Positions 10,654-22,080 of a stretch of DNA of 64,000 bases are shown here, in pieces (positions within the stretch are counted from its first letter, which is position 1; each line of letters opens with the position of its first letter). The notes under the pieces were generated by a model that ran no database searches, was not told the origin of the DNA, and was given only the letters and a program-made list of their open reading frames with translations. A program made the translations under genes and the position numbers. The DNA comes from a virus, in the IMG/VR virus record IMGVR_UViG_3300031521_001337, positions 1 through 64,000 of that record. The stretch is one strand, 5' to 3'.

Positions 10654-12111
10654 TTATTTTGGAATATATCTACAAGTTATATGTGACCCTGGGGTATCAA
10701 TTAAATATATTGTATTTGCATCAAAATAAGAAACAACGTATGATACACCCGAATCTTCGTAAACCTGTAAGTTAAATATATCTTTTGGTTCTTTAGATAA
10801 AACGAATTCAGTATTAACAGAATCTGTAGCACCAGTTGGAGTTTCTTGTATTATATTTTTAGGTGGAATATATTCACTTATAATATCCCATTTATTACTA
10901 ATTCTATTAGTTATTAATGTTATAGAACTATTAGGTGGAATTTGATAAGGTACTCCATGTCCTAAATTTTCAATTTGCGCATCAAGATCTAAAACCAGTA
11001 TATTACTAACATTTGTAGAATTTTCATTCTTAAATATTAATTGTTTTCCGTCAACAACATCATTTATTACTGGTAATCATAAGTTAATATTTGTACCATT
11101 TGTTATTATTATGTCATAAGTATTTAAAACATCAAAAACACCAGCTTCAGTAAAGTTAATAATTACAGGATTTTTTATTGGCAACCCATCTATAATATCT
11201 GCATTAATTCTTTTATTATCTTTTGGTTTAATATGAATAGGATCTTCTCCATTTATAAGATTATAAACAGTATTTTCATCATTATTGTACGCAGCTACAG
11301 CCCCTTCTGTACCACTAAAATCAGAACCAATTAAATCACCATTTTGATAATGGGTTGTAGCTAAATTCTGTTGTAATCAAACTTGATTACCAATAGTTAC
11401 TGAATGATAAGTAATTCCATCAATTACAATACTACCTTCATTAATTGAATTATCTTTAATAAGTCTAATTGATCTTCCAGTTTCTTTTATACTTGGAACA
11501 CTTAATAAAACATATGCATTATCATTACTAATATCAATTAGTTTACCTTCTGAATTACTATATTCATCATAAGCTCAAAAACCCAAATGTCTATTTATTA
11601 AATAAAATGAACCATCTGTATCTCTTACTCCTGAACCTCTAGCATTAAAATTAACACTATTAGAAGCATCTACATTTGGACTTTCTCAATAAGTATTTCC
11701 TGTTTCTTTTAATTTTCCACCTGAAACATCATCTCCACCTAAAAAATTACTTAATGTTTGAAAATCAGATAAAGTTGGAATATGTCAACCACTAGGTGCT
11801 ATACTTCTAGAATCTATTACAATATATCAATTATAAAGTCTTCCATATTTAACATCTTGGACTAACATTGTAGATTGTTCTCATTTACTTGTATCTCCAC
11901 CACTACCATATTCTTTAACTATTAAATCAACATCTTCTAACCCGTTTCTAAATCAATATTCAACTCCGTTAATATTTAAAGTTAATTTATCATGTCTATA
12001 TGGACGAGGTACATTAATTAACCCCTCTTCAATTGTTTCTCAAGGACCGTATCTATCATCAATAGATTTTGGTGCTCGTATTTGTAAGTTATCATTAAAA
12101 TCTATTGCCAT
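10654..12111 (-). CDS. Virion protein with FISUMP domain, 485 aa (many TGA read as Trp)
   Basis: Starts MAIDFNDNLQIRAPKSIDDR. Residues of about 90-220 match the Fibrobacter succinogenes major paralogous (FISUMP) domain: GRLYNWYIVIDSRSIAPSGW, HIPTLSDFQTLSNFLGG, GGKLKETGNTYWESPN and HLGFWAYDEYS. The Trp residues in YNW, SGW, TYW and GFW are the family's conserved ones and are all encoded by TGA, which is strong evidence for recoding. The C-terminal part is beta-rich and Asn-rich. In Bacteroidota phages this domain occurs on surface or tail proteins. It lies between the neck/tail genes and the tail fibre. Confidence 0.75.
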
Positions 12112-12112
12112 A

Positions 12113-12841
12113 TTATGCAGGTATTTGTCCAAGTGATTCTGCTACATATAATGAAGCTACTTGTGTTGAATAATTAGTCATATATATTTTATAACTTTTA
12201 TCTAATAGTGTTTCTGGAATTCTAATTGTCATTATAGTTTCAGTATCAAATAGATTTCTTGTTCCACCTATATCTCCACTATTTTGATTATCAACATATC
12301 ATATTGCTTTAGATTGAATATCTGATGGAATTGCAAACCATAAATAATCTGTATTATTAGAGTTGTAAGGAATGTTTAATGCTTCACTTGGATCTCCATA
12401 AACCATAGTTCCAGAATTAATCAATGATTGATTTTTACTTGGTTTAGTATTACTTACAACTTTACCTCAGAAATATGGAGGTGTATAAGGTTCTGGAATA
12501 ATACCACTAGGATCATCAACTGTAATTACATCTACATTATCGTATACACGTTGTCATGTATAAATAGTTTGTGGTGTATTTACATTTTTATAGAATTCAT
12601 TAGTTCTTTGCATTTCTTCTATAATCTTAGGATTGTTTCTAATTATATCTTTTCTAAATTTCTTTAGTTTTACTTGTACTGTTGAAGGTTCTCCTGATCA
12701 ACTTGCTCAATCAAATACTTCATCGACTACAATTAAAGCCATTATGTCATTTGATAATTTTTTATCATCTATAGCTAAATATTCAAGATTTCTCAAATAT
12801 TTAACTGTAGTTGATACTATTGATTGTTTAACTTCTTCCAT
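12113..12841 (-). CDS. Neck/tail structural protein, 242 aa (TGA read as Trp)
   Basis: Fragmented under the standard code, intact with TGA=Trp (VFDWASWSGEPS, TIYTWQRVYDN, PPYFWGKVVSN, KAIWYVDNQNSGD). The N-terminus is helical with an early charged region, the rest beta-rich. Its stop abuts the next start in TAATATGG. Position between a ring-protein candidate and the FISUMP tail protein suggests a head-tail connector or tail component. No family is recognised with certainty. Confidence 0.65.
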
Positions 12842-12842
12842 T

Positions 12843-13454
12843 TTATTTACAATTACAATCATTCAATACTCTTGAATTATCACTTCTTAGTCAAGGTGAT
12901 CAAGAGATAAATTGTTTCTTTATAATATCATAAAACATTTCAGCATCATCAAATCGTTCAAGTCTCATGGCTTCTAAATGAGCATATAAGAACATATAAT
13001 TTCTGATTAATGTTTGATAATCATTTGTTGTAATACATCTTGCATCTAAATTAAGTAAGTAATCTTTTAAAAGAATATATACTTTATTTACATCTGATGT
13101 TACTCCAATAACATCTGGTATAAGTGGTACTGGTAATGTTGGATTACCTGGTGTAGGTTCAATTCACTCTACTCCAAATTGCACATAAAATAATGTACTT
13201 GCCAAATTACCATCAACACCAGGTTCAATTTGAAATCCACTTAAAGCCTCAGTAGATATTCTCATAATTTCTTTTGTAGAAGTTCTTTGTAATAGATGTG
13301 ATACATCTCTTCAAAGATCATCTGTACTATTTATTGGTATAGCATCATATTTCTTAATAAATAGTTTATTAAATAAATAATTTGTTGGACACTCTACACT
13401 AAATTCTAGATATTTACTATCTGGTGAAATTCTTAGTAAGTTTATTTGAATCAT
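12843..13454 (-). CDS. Head-tail ring/connector candidate, 203 aa (TGA read as Trp)
   Basis: Begins MIQINLLRISPDSKYLEFSV, a beta-rich N-terminus, with a helical C-terminal half (DYQTLIRNYMFLYAHLEAMR). Five TGA codons read as Trp, including DDLWRDV, VEWIEP and SWSPWLR. It follows the portal and a small membrane protein, in the position of ring or adaptor proteins in crAss-like genomes. The assignment rests on context and general resemblance. Confidence 0.6.
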
Positions 13455-13459
13455 GATTA

Positions 13460-13690
13460 TTAGTCTTGTTTAGTTATTTTAGAAGTTAATCCCATTGCAC
13501 CACATGCTACTAACACGTATCCACAAACCTTAAAAATAATTGGAGCAACTCCATATTGTTGTAAATCTATAACTCCATTCATAACTAATATACCGAAGGC
13601 TGCACCTCCGAGTATAATAGATATATTAGTTATTTTTTTAAATATTGCTGGACTTTCTGTGGTCCATCTTTGTTTTAGTTCTTTAAACAT
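13460..13690 (-). CDS. Small two-helix membrane protein, 76 aa
   Basis: Start at 13690 (MFKELKQRWTTESPAIFKK) is preferred because longer readings overlap the end of the portal gene. Two membrane helices follow: ISIILGGAAFGILVMNG and VCGYVLVACGAMGL. The charge pattern resembles a class II holin or a phage inner-membrane protein. It is inserted between portal and connector genes in the late operon. Confidence 0.6.
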   Translation of the reverse strand: MFKELKQRWTTESPAIFKKITNISIILGGAAFGILVMNGVIDLQQYGVAPIIFKVCGYVLVACGAMGLTSKITKQD

Positions 13691-13700
13691 ATAAATAAGT

Positions 13701-15896
13701 TTAGCTGTTTCTAACTTCATCATTACGATGATTAGCATCTAATAATTGTGCTCCTTCAAGTTTGATTCTTGTTTTATCGTCTTCCAATTTAGCAGCATTA
13801 TATTCTGATAAATTTTTAGCTTCATACCATCCAAGTTCTTTATCGAATGATAATCTTTCTCTATCCATCTCCATTTTCTCTTGATTGTTTTTACCAACCT
13901 GAGCTTGTAGTTTTGAATTTTCTTGTTGAAGTTGTTTTAATTGTTGTTGTAATTGTTCGGATTGTTGTTGTAATTGTCCAAGTTGATCATTTTCTTTTTT
14001 CTTCTTAGCTAATGATAACTTAACATCTTCTTTCATTTTAGTTAAACCTTTCGATGTAATAATTTCAATTAATGTTTCTGGATCAACCAATCCTCCTTTT
14101 ACTAATTCCATTCCTAATTGTTTGATAGTTTCTTGTTCTTTCATAATTTCAGAACTATCACCAATATGAATATCATAATCAGTTGTTGTATAATGTTCAG
14201 GTAATGCTGTAAATATTTTATTTAATCTATCACCTAATATAAGTGACCCACTCATTCCTTTCTTATAAACAATTTTAGCAAGATTAAGAATATCAATTAA
14301 GATTTCTCTTGTTATTAAGTCCATAATTTGATAGTATTGTTTAGTAATATAAGAAGAATTTCTTACACCTACTGCAACATTTGTTACAGCATCTCGTTGT
14401 TCTATTCCACCTAATTTTTCTTTAAATACACCTGTAATCATTGAACAAGTATCTTCAATTCTTTGAATCGCTAAATCAAAAGCTTGTATAGTATTAAATT
14501 TTAATGTATCATCAAATCCATTCATAGCAGTATTAAGCATTTGACCTTCTTGTGAAGAATCGTATAATTTCATACCAGCTTTACCATAAGCTTTAAATTT
14601 CATTAATCTTTCAGCTAAATCTGCACCTAATACTTTAGGTAAGTGAGCTATATCAATTAAATCTCCCGCAGTACCTGATTCAGATATTACGTTATCTCTC
14701 ATAAAATTAATCAAGTCATATTTGTCTTGCAAATTCGCTGTCTTTAATACTAGAGAGAAAGGATCGCCATTTCTATCAGAATAGAACATACCATTTACTG
14801 TTAATGTACAATGTGTTTTATCATCTACACTTCTAACTACATCCTCACATTTACCTGTAGTAATATAAATATTAGTAGCTATACGTACACCTTCATAACG
14901 ATTAGTAATATATTTGTCATCTTCTTTTTCAGTCTTTAATCATTCAACTTCATATACTGGAAAAGTTCTAAAATATTTAGAAGTACTTCTTTCATAAGGT
15001 AATAGAGGAGTTATTTCAAATCCCCCAAGTATACCATCTGACATTGTATTTCCTGTAACTGAATCATAACTTCTAAGATAAGTTGTTGCTGATCCATCAT
15101 TAGCAAAATCTTGTAATGTATCTAATGATTCTAAATCATCAGGTTTTAATGAATCTCCATACTTTGCAAGTATTTGATCCTTAGTTAAATAATCTCTAAT
15201 TACAGAACGTGCCGAATCTTTAAGATAAGGTGATTCTGGATTTCTATCAATGAATGTATTTATTGGATTTAATACTCTAAGTTTTACATTTGATTTACTA
15301 ACTGATGGACATACTTTATAATAAGCTGTCGCACTAACTAATAAATCTGTTAGTAATATTTTTCTTTGATTTTCAAAATCAATTATTCGAGATTGCATTG
15401 TTCAATCAACTATATTTTGTCCTGCTATTTCATAGTTAGACATAAAATTTCTATCGAGTGATTCATGTAATTCTTGAAGTTCTAATTCAATTTGTTTATC
15501 AGGAGCATCTGATCCTATTGTAGAACTATATACAGCATTCTTTAAATGCTTATTTAATTCTTTAGCAATGTTATCATGTATGTGTAATTGTTTATCTCTA
15601 TCAATATTTGATAATGTTGTATGGTCTTTACAAGAAATTTTAGGAAGAACTGGCGTTGATAAGTATTCACCAATTAAAACATCTACGTGTTTTCTAACTA
15701 ATGGTACAAATTCAATTGATGTAGGAGTACCTATCCCATAATTTTCTTCTAAATGTCTGAATTGTTCAGGGTCTCTTTTACCATGATAATAGTTATAGGC
15801 TTTAATGATTTGGGTTTTTTCATAAACCAATTCATTAATAGCTCTATCTATATTATCCATTATATCTTTTTCTTTATCGTCAATTTGTTTATCCAT
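13701..15896 (-). CDS. Portal protein, crAss-like, 731 aa (two TGA read as Trp)
   Basis: Forms the dodecameric DNA entry/exit ring. The N-terminus is helical (IIKAYNYYHGKRDPEQFRHL), followed by NYGIGTPTSIEFVPLVRKHV and DVLIGEYLSTPVLPKISCKD, which resemble crAss-like portal proteins. The central clip/stem region includes GLTKMKEDVKLSLAKK. The last 130 residues are a Gln-rich coiled coil (QQSEQLQQQLKQLQQE). Two in-frame TGA codons (QNIVDWTMQSR and VYEVEWLKTEK) split it under the standard code. It lies two bases after a conserved 90-residue gene and close to the terminase, the usual packaging order. Confidence 0.82.
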
Positions 15897-15898
15897 TT

Positions 15899-16171
15899 TT
15901 ATTCTTCTCTTGTTTCAGAGTTTCTATATACTTTATATACTTCTTGTCTAACATAATTTCTAACTCTTAATTCTGTGTATACATAATTTAAGAATTCTTC
16001 GTCAGTTTCACAGTCTATAGCAAATGAGGTTTGCACCATGTAACTTGGAATACCTAAAACACACTTATAACCAGGATTGAGTTTATCAACTCTTATTAAT
16101 CCTGTATAGTCAGCTTTATATCAGCTCTTTATATAATCACGAATCGCTTGCGCTAATTCTAGCTCGTCCAT
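15899..16171 (-). CDS. Small protein between terminase and portal, 90 aa (one TGA read as Trp)
   Basis: MDELELAQAIRDYIKSWYKA, with Trp 17 encoded by TGA, then DYTGLIRVDKLNPGYKCVLG and a helical basic C-terminus. No domain recognised. It overlaps the end of the terminase gene by 56 bases in another frame and stops two bases before the portal start, a tightly coupled arrangement. Probably a packaging or head-assembly accessory. Confidence 0.6.
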
Positions 16172-18224
16172 CTCTATTGTCTTTTGCTGGTATTATACCA
16201 TGATGTTTATAACCTTTATTATCTGTTCACCAACCTATGTTTTGGAATCCTTTACCTTCTACTTCTTTTGCTTCAGGACGTTTAACTGACATTTCTTCAT
16301 CACCAAGTTCACACATTCCCATTGCAGCTACGATATCAAAGTCTTTCTTTCCTTCATCCGTATAATCTAATAATTGATCAACCATATCTTTAAACGCCAT
16401 TGTACGGGAGTAATCCAAAATGTAATCATATATTAATTCACGATAATGTAGAATAACTTTAACTGTTGCAGGAGTTCCATACATTTGACTATTACCTTTA
16501 GATACATCAGGCATTGTAGACCTTGGTCTTTTCATTAATAGATGTAAATATTTTTTATCTCTAAAATAAGTAATAATAGCTGTTCTTGTTGATTCTAATA
16601 CAGCTTGACATCCATAATAAGTTAATAGTTTTGCTGCTGCATCGTAAGCTTCTCTAGGATCTTTAGGTCTGTCTTTATACATTGCTACATAAACAGGATC
16701 AGATTGTCCGAACACTCTTTTCTTTATAACAATACAAAATTCAGATCCTTTACCATCAGCACTTGCTGAATCAGCAGTACCAATATCAATAGAGTCAATT
16801 CCACCTACGTATAAGTTTTTATAATCTGTCCCTAATTCGGACATTAAAGGATGTTCTATAATTTGGATTTTTCCATCTTGTGCATCCTCTCTTCATTTAA
16901 CCCCATCTGCTCTATCATCTCCATCTCGTTTTCATACAAGATGTCCTGAATGTATTGTAGGAGTTGATTTGTAAATTTCTATTTGTGCAAGTTGTTCTGC
17001 AAGTTCTTCTCTAGGAAATAAATTATCAGCATGTTGTATAAGAGCTTCTTCAATAGTAAAACAATACTCTGACTTAAATTCTAGTAAATCCTTTGGACTA
17101 TTAACTAATTTAATTCTTTCTTGTTCATACCAATCTTTAGCTTTTTCTAAATTACATCATCCTCGTTTATCAACTAAATCATAAACAACTCTATAAGCTG
17201 GAATAAATAATCCACTTAATATGTATCTACCATCTCTAGTATAATTATGTTTAACAGGTAAAATATTATATGCAGTTGGATCATTTGTCATTCTTTTAAG
17301 TCCTTCCATAGAACTAGCTTTAGATGATCCACCTGTACCAAATGCAATCTTTCTACCAACGCGTTTACCTCCAAGTACTGTTATTAATGCAGTACCTTTA
17401 ACTCATTTTTTCATCAAAACAGGATCTGCTCCTGCTTCTTCGTAAATTAGAATTTGTGTTCTATCACCCCTTAACTTATCGGGTTCATCACATACTAATC
17501 CTTCTACTTCTGACTTATGACTGTCTGGCGCTTCACCACCATCTTTATCTTTCTTAGATGCTCTTTTATGAGTCTTAGAATTTGCTACCATTCTAACCCT
17601 TTTGAAAGCTCCTTCTGTATTTTCATTTAATCAATCCATTTGAATCCATATCTTATCAAGTGTTGGTTTCAAATGCTTTTCTGAAAACGTAGAAACTACT
17701 GAACGAAAGTTAGGAATTGTTGTATATGGTCTAGTTATAAAACTAGAAGCCATTTCCGAGAATCCGATACCACGACTTTTAAGTACTGAAGTATCTTTCT
17801 TTAATTTTTCACACATTTCCAAGTAATGGAAATATTCGTATTGAAAAACAAGAAACTCAGGAAATCCATAAGATTGATTAATTGTTTCTGAATCAGAAGA
17901 TTTAAGGTTATAAAAATTAATGAAGAAATAATTATCTCCAGTTATACGATAACCATTGACTTCATATCCTTCATTACATCTACGTATTCTTTCTTTCCAT
18001 CAATCTCTATGAGTTTTAGAACCCATAGGTATAGATGATGGACTATATCTACCTGTTTTTAATTTGTTAATTGCATCTTCTCTAAATCAATCAGGATTAA
18101 AGTCTAATGCATCAACATCATTAATAGGGCGATATTTAGTCATAAAGAAAGATTTATAACTATCGAAATATTCAATTTTATCATCTGGACCAAAATCTCA
18201 TGTTATTCCATCAAGTATTTTCAT
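16116..18224 (-). CDS. terL: Terminase large subunit, 702 aa (many TGA read as Trp)
   Basis: Packaging motor: ATPase plus nuclease. The N-terminal adapter (MKILDGITWDFGPDDKIEYF) uses TGA for Trp. The Walker A-like loop is VLKSRGIGFSEMASSF, and the Walker B with its catalytic pair is ILIYEEAGADP. The RNase H-type nuclease domain shows NLYVGGIDSIDIGTADSAS with its metal Asp and ends near VVAAMGMCELGD. Six or more in-frame TGA codons (for example WIQMDWLNEN, VLMKKWVKG and NIGWWTDN) break it into pieces under the standard code. Its start overlaps the preceding GIY-YIG gene by 22 bases. Sequence style fits crAss-like terminases. Confidence 0.88.
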
Positions 18225-19036
18225 ATAAAACCTCCCGCTGTTTTTCTTTTACCTTTAGCACATGCTGAAATATTAGCATGATTTATATTTAATTCTTTTT
18301 CTGCATCAGTTATACTAACAAATTCCTTAATAAAAATATTATCTTTTGAATATTGTATTATAGAAATAGTATGAATTCCTTTAGTTGATTGTTTTCCTCT
18401 TTTGCTTTTTTCTGGAATTATATTATCTTTAGAATCAATATAAAATTTTCAAATAAACCCACATGTTGTTAAATTCTTTCCTAAACAAACACTACCTATA
18501 TTTTTAGCACTATAACCTAGTTCTCTTTCAATAATTGCAGCACTTTCTCAAGTTTTTATATATTTTCCAGTTTTATCATATTGATTAACTTTTTTTGAAT
18601 AAGTTTTTTCAGAACTTCCAAATCTTGGATTTAATTCTCCTTTAAATTTTTCAGATTGATTCTTTTTCATATCATCAGTTCAACGATCTTTTTTCTTTTG
18701 AATTTGTTCTTCAGTTTCTTTTACTCCTAATCTATGTTGATTTCCACCACTACATATATTATATCCAGTTTTTACACAATCATATTTTGAAATATATTCA
18801 ATTTCTAATTCATTCAATCTATCTTGTAATTCTGATTTTAATTCGAAATCTATTACTTCTAATATACTATGTTCAAAATTATTAAAACCATATTTCTTAA
18901 TAGCATTAAATAGTTTTTTCTGATTTTTACAATTATGAAATGTTTTATATTCACTCAATCTTTTTTTCATGTTGACTGTTTGTCCAACATAACATTTACC
19001 ACTTGGTGATATTAATTTATATATAAATCCTTTCAT
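18203..19036 (-). CDS. GIY-YIG homing endonuclease with NUMOD modules, 277 aa (TGA read as Trp)
   Basis: GIY-YIG core at residues 3-95: GFIYKLISPSGKCYVGQTVN, then catalytic-type Arg/Glu (YNICSGGNQHRLG region). The rest holds two NUMOD1-like DNA-binding repeats, seen as YDKTGKYIKTWESAAIIERE and CGFIWKFYIDSK, and a final GGFIWKYLME. The NUMOD1 Trp residues are encoded by TGA, confirming the code change inside the mobile gene itself. The last codons overlap the terminase ATG, so the endonuclease sits immediately before terL. It probably spreads itself or its neighbourhood between related phages. Confidence 0.82.
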
Positions 19037-19038
19037 AA

Positions 19039-19614
19039 TTAATCGAATAATCCAATTTCAGTATTACCTCTTACGTTACTTTCAATTTCTAATCCTTTCT
19101 TAACTTGAACTTGTAATTCACGTAAAGTAGATATTAAATCTTTACAGCCTTTAATCTCAGCAATTAAGTCTTTACTTTTAAAGATTGGTTTTCCCGTAAT
19201 AGGATCTCTTTCTTGTAAATCTACATTACTTAAATAAAATATTTGATTATCAACAGCATTCATTGCCGCCTTTAATAATTTTATGTCTAATGATGAATTT
19301 TGGATTTCATCATATTTTTGACACGCCATTCTAAATTTAGGATCGTCAAACTCTTCGTCTGACAATCCTGAATCTTTCATAGCCTCTGCATGTTTATCTT
19401 GTTCTGTATATTGAAAATAAGGACTTTCTCAATCAAAGAACAGATATATAAATTTAAATTCTTTAAATGCTCTCAACCGTTTTTTACCCGTTTTGTCGGC
19501 ACTACTTTTATTTCTATTATCTTCTAACAAAGCTTCAAATTCCTTTATTAAAAGTATACTTGTGTCTTCGAGAGATACATTTCCATTTACATTATCATAT
19601 ACAAAAAATTTCAT
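19039..19614 (-). CDS. Hypothetical packaging-region protein, 191 aa (one TGA read as Trp)
   Basis: Intact only if TGA is Trp (YLFFDWESPYFQYT). N-terminus MKFFVYDNVNGNVSLEDTSI, the rest highly helical (ELQVQVKKGLEIESNVRGN). Placed just before the terminase, apart from the inserted endonuclease, where a small-terminase or head-assembly protein would be expected. No family recognised. It has no membrane segment. Confidence 0.6.
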
Positions 19615-19619
19615 AATTT

Positions 19620-20807
19620 TTATTTTTTAGGAGAAAAAGATTTTTTTACCTTTTCAGATTTATTTGCTGGACCTTGTACAGAGTAGTCAGCTCCATCATC
19701 AGGAACTTTTTTACCATTTACAATTGGCAATTTATTTTTTTTGGGTGCTGGTGCTGTAATTCCAGTTTGTCCTTTTTTAATTCTTGCTGGAGCTTTTGCA
19801 GATCCATCAGGATTTGTTGGCACAGTACTTGAATTAGCTCCACTTTGAGAATTCATTTTTGGTAATTTACTAGTTGCAGAAGCAGCAGTATTAATAGATG
19901 CTTTAACTTTACCACCAACTTGTTTCTTAGCTAATTTTTTTCCACATTTAGCGGTTTCTATTTCAACAGATTTATTTTCTGTTGTAATTCTTTTAGGAGC
20001 TTTAGAACCATTCTTAGCAACTATTGCTGATTTAGGACTTAGATCTCCACCATTTTGGCATTTCATTTTACCACCTTTTTTAAATGAATCTAATATACTT
20101 TGAATAGATCCTAAATTTTCTTTCATGTTGTTTGATTTTTTATTGTTTATTATTCCACCATTTTGTTTTTTAGGAAATCCATTAGCATCAAAGCCAGATT
20201 TTCCTTTATTTTTTTGACGAGTTAAAGCAGAAGCAGTTGCATCAAATTTTTTATCATATTGATTTTTTAAATCTCCAGAACTTGTATAACTATCCATTGA
20301 TAAATGTGCTAAATTTTCAGATAATTCATCTGTACTATCTTTAGTTGCAATAGCAGGACGTGATTTAATTCTTTCTTTATTTTTTGCTATAGTTGTTGCA
20401 TCATTTTTTAATGGTATAACATTTCCACCTTTTTGATGTTTAATTTTACCTCCACATTTACAAGCACATTTAGATGACATTTTACCACCTTCTTCTTTAA
20501 CAGTAACCATATTACAACCACATCCACATTTCATAGATTTTAGTTTTTTAATTTTGGCTCCTTTTGCAGCATATTGCGCTTGATTTTCTTGAGGTTGTTC
20601 TTGAGAGTATTGTTGATCGAGTGCATCTCAATCTTCATCTGCAAGTTGTCCAGCAGCCTGGCTAATCTGATCTATATCTTCTGGACTATCCTGTATTACA
20701 GTTTGTCATTCATCAGAAGATAAATTTCCGTATTTCTCTGGATTTATTTGTTTAGAATAAGTGTAAGCGAAATACGGAAATAATTCTTGTTTCTTTTCGT
20801 CGGTCAT
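19620..20807 (-). CDS. Lys/Gly-rich Cys-cluster virion-associated protein, 395 aa (two TGA read as Trp)
   Basis: N-terminal 90 residues acidic (SSDEWQTVIQDSPEDIDQI, both Trp from TGA), then a cysteine cluster KCGCGCNMV and CACKCGGKIKHQKGG that could bind zinc. A long low-complexity, basic, Pro/Lys/Ala-rich tail follows (PARIKKGQTGITAPAPKKNK). Repeated KKGGKM and QNGG motifs resemble crAss-like phage proteins that accompany the packaging genes. The function is unknown; a DNA-binding or ejected virion protein is possible. Confidence 0.6.
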
Positions 20808-20823
20808 TTTAATTGTTTAGTGA

Positions 20824-21420
20824 TTATAATTTAATGTAATTTAGAAAATTAGGATTAACTAATCTTCTTTGAAGAGTGTTATATTTTATTCCTAATAACT
20901 CTGATGCTTCTTTTAAAGAATCATAGTTAATTCCATCTATATTTATTTTAGTAGTATGTCCTTGTTTAGTTCTATTTTTTGCAGATTCTGATAATTTTTG
21001 TTTATGTTCATCTGTTAAAGTTTTACCTTTTTGAGAATTTTTTATATTTTCACAATGTTCTTTAGATTTTTTAATACCTATTGTAGAATTACTAATTTTA
21101 AGTTTAGTTTCAATAGAATGATTAAAACCTAATGTACTTCCTGCAATTTTTAAAATATTATATTCAGGATTCATTGTATTAATATAATATTGTTCTCTAT
21201 CTAATAGAATTTCTTTCATACATTCACATTCTTCAATAATAGTAAATATAAAAGATTCTTTTCCATATTTATTATATGAATTTTGAAGATGTTGATTTAT
21301 ATGTTTATTATGTTTTAATTTAGAAAAATGCATACATTTTCTATACTCTAAATTATTAGAACTTCCAATATAACATTTATTGTTATTTATATTTCTAATT
21401 AAATATATTCCAGATCTCAT
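20824..21420 (-). CDS. GIY-YIG homing endonuclease, 198 aa
   Basis: N-terminal GIY-YIG nuclease: SGIYLIRNINNNKCYIGSSN and REQYYINTMNPEYNIL. Two NUMOD3-type repeats (GFNHSIETKLKIS, KGKTLTDEHKQKLSES) and a C-terminal helix-turn-helix-like SLKEASELLGIKYNTLQRRL, the IENR1 style. No in-frame TGA. Its ATG overlaps the stop of the upstream gene in TAATG. Inserted between the virion-protein gene and the small gene after groES. Confidence 0.85.
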   Translation of the reverse strand: MRSGIYLIRNINNNKCYIGSSNNLEYRKCMHFSKLKHNKHINQHLQNSYNKYGKESFIFTIIEECECMKEILLDREQYYINTMNPEYNILKIAGSTLGFNHSIETKLKISNSTIGIKKSKEHCENIKNSQKGKTLTDEHKQKLSESAKNRTKQGHTTKINIDGINYDSLKEASELLGIKYNTLQRRLVNPNFLNYIKL

Positions 21421-21659
21421 TATTGTATTTTCAAAAGATCTTTAGTATTAAAAGTATCTTTTACAATCTCCCCAGTTGTTGTGAATCACATACATTGAAT
21501 TCCTTGGAAGAAATCATTCTTTACATCAGAAGTTCTAATAGTTTTAGTAACTTTTTTTACCACAATCATAGTGGGTTTATTTGGTACATCTTGTCTAAGA
21601 CTTACTACATCTCCAGGTAGGAAAAACTGCTTATCGTTGTTTCGTTGTTCATTAATCAT
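21420..21659 (-). CDS. Small conserved phage protein, 79 aa (one TGA read as Trp)
   Basis: FFLPGDVVSLRQDVPNKPTM and KVTKTIRTSDVKNDFFQGIQ, then CMWFTTTGEIVKDTFNTKDL with Trp from TGA. The beta-strand pattern resembles a small SH3-like barrel protein common in Bacteroidota phages (GDVV...LKSD...W). An upstream ATG at 21695 would add 12 residues. The role is unknown; it lies between groES and a GIY-YIG gene. Confidence 0.6.
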
Positions 21660-21720
21660 AGTGTTTCTTTTTGCATTATTACAAATTGTAATCATTCATT
21701 ATTATACATAATTGTATAGT

Positions 21721-22077
21721 TTAATTGTTTTTAAATCTTTCTTTTAACCCTTCATTTATAATACACATAACACCAGGTTCGTGTGTTAGTATAAAACCCC
21801 TTCCCATAAAAGGAATTGGTGTAGTTGTATGCGCATTATAAAATACATCATCTCCAACTTTTACTTGTTTACAATCTTTTCCAACTTCTAAAACTATTCC
21901 ACATTTAATATGTGATGTTAGTTGTTCAACTTCTCCACTATCAGGATTTTGAAACTCTCCATTAGTTAATTGTAGTCCACCAGCAGATACTACTTGCAAA
22001 TAAGGATTAACAGCATAAGGCTGTACAAATATATTTAATCCAAGGGGCATAATTTCTTTTTCCATAATCATTGTCAT
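21721..22077 (-). CDS. GroES-like co-chaperonin, 118 aa
   Basis: Ten-kilodalton chaperonin fold with MPLGLNIFVQPYAVNPYLQV, the mobile-loop region GGLQLTNGEFQNPDSGEVEQ (longer than in bacterial GroES), then GIVLEVGKDCKQVKVGDDVF. At 118 residues it is about 20 longer than bacterial GroES. It directly follows the chaperonin gene with a 3-base gap, so the pair is co-expressed and presumably co-functional, folding virion proteins during infection. Confidence 0.75.
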   Translation of the reverse strand: MTMIMEKEIMPLGLNIFVQPYAVNPYLQVVSAGGLQLTNGEFQNPDSGEVEQLTSHIKCGIVLEVGKDCKQVKVGDDVFYNAHTTTPIPFMGRGFILTHEPGVMCIINEGLKERFKNN

Positions 22078-22080
22078 TTT

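Noticed and set aside
18203-18224. Fusion of the GIY-YIG endonuclease to the terminase
   Set aside because: The two are in different frames (812 bases apart from start to start); the endonuclease ends at TAA after GGFIWKYLME, overlapping the terminase ATG.
13701-18224. Portal and terminase as decayed pseudogenes
   Set aside because: The only interruptions are TGA codons, all in frame, with conserved motifs on both sides and a matching UCA tRNA. Decay would also bring TAA, TAG and frameshifts.
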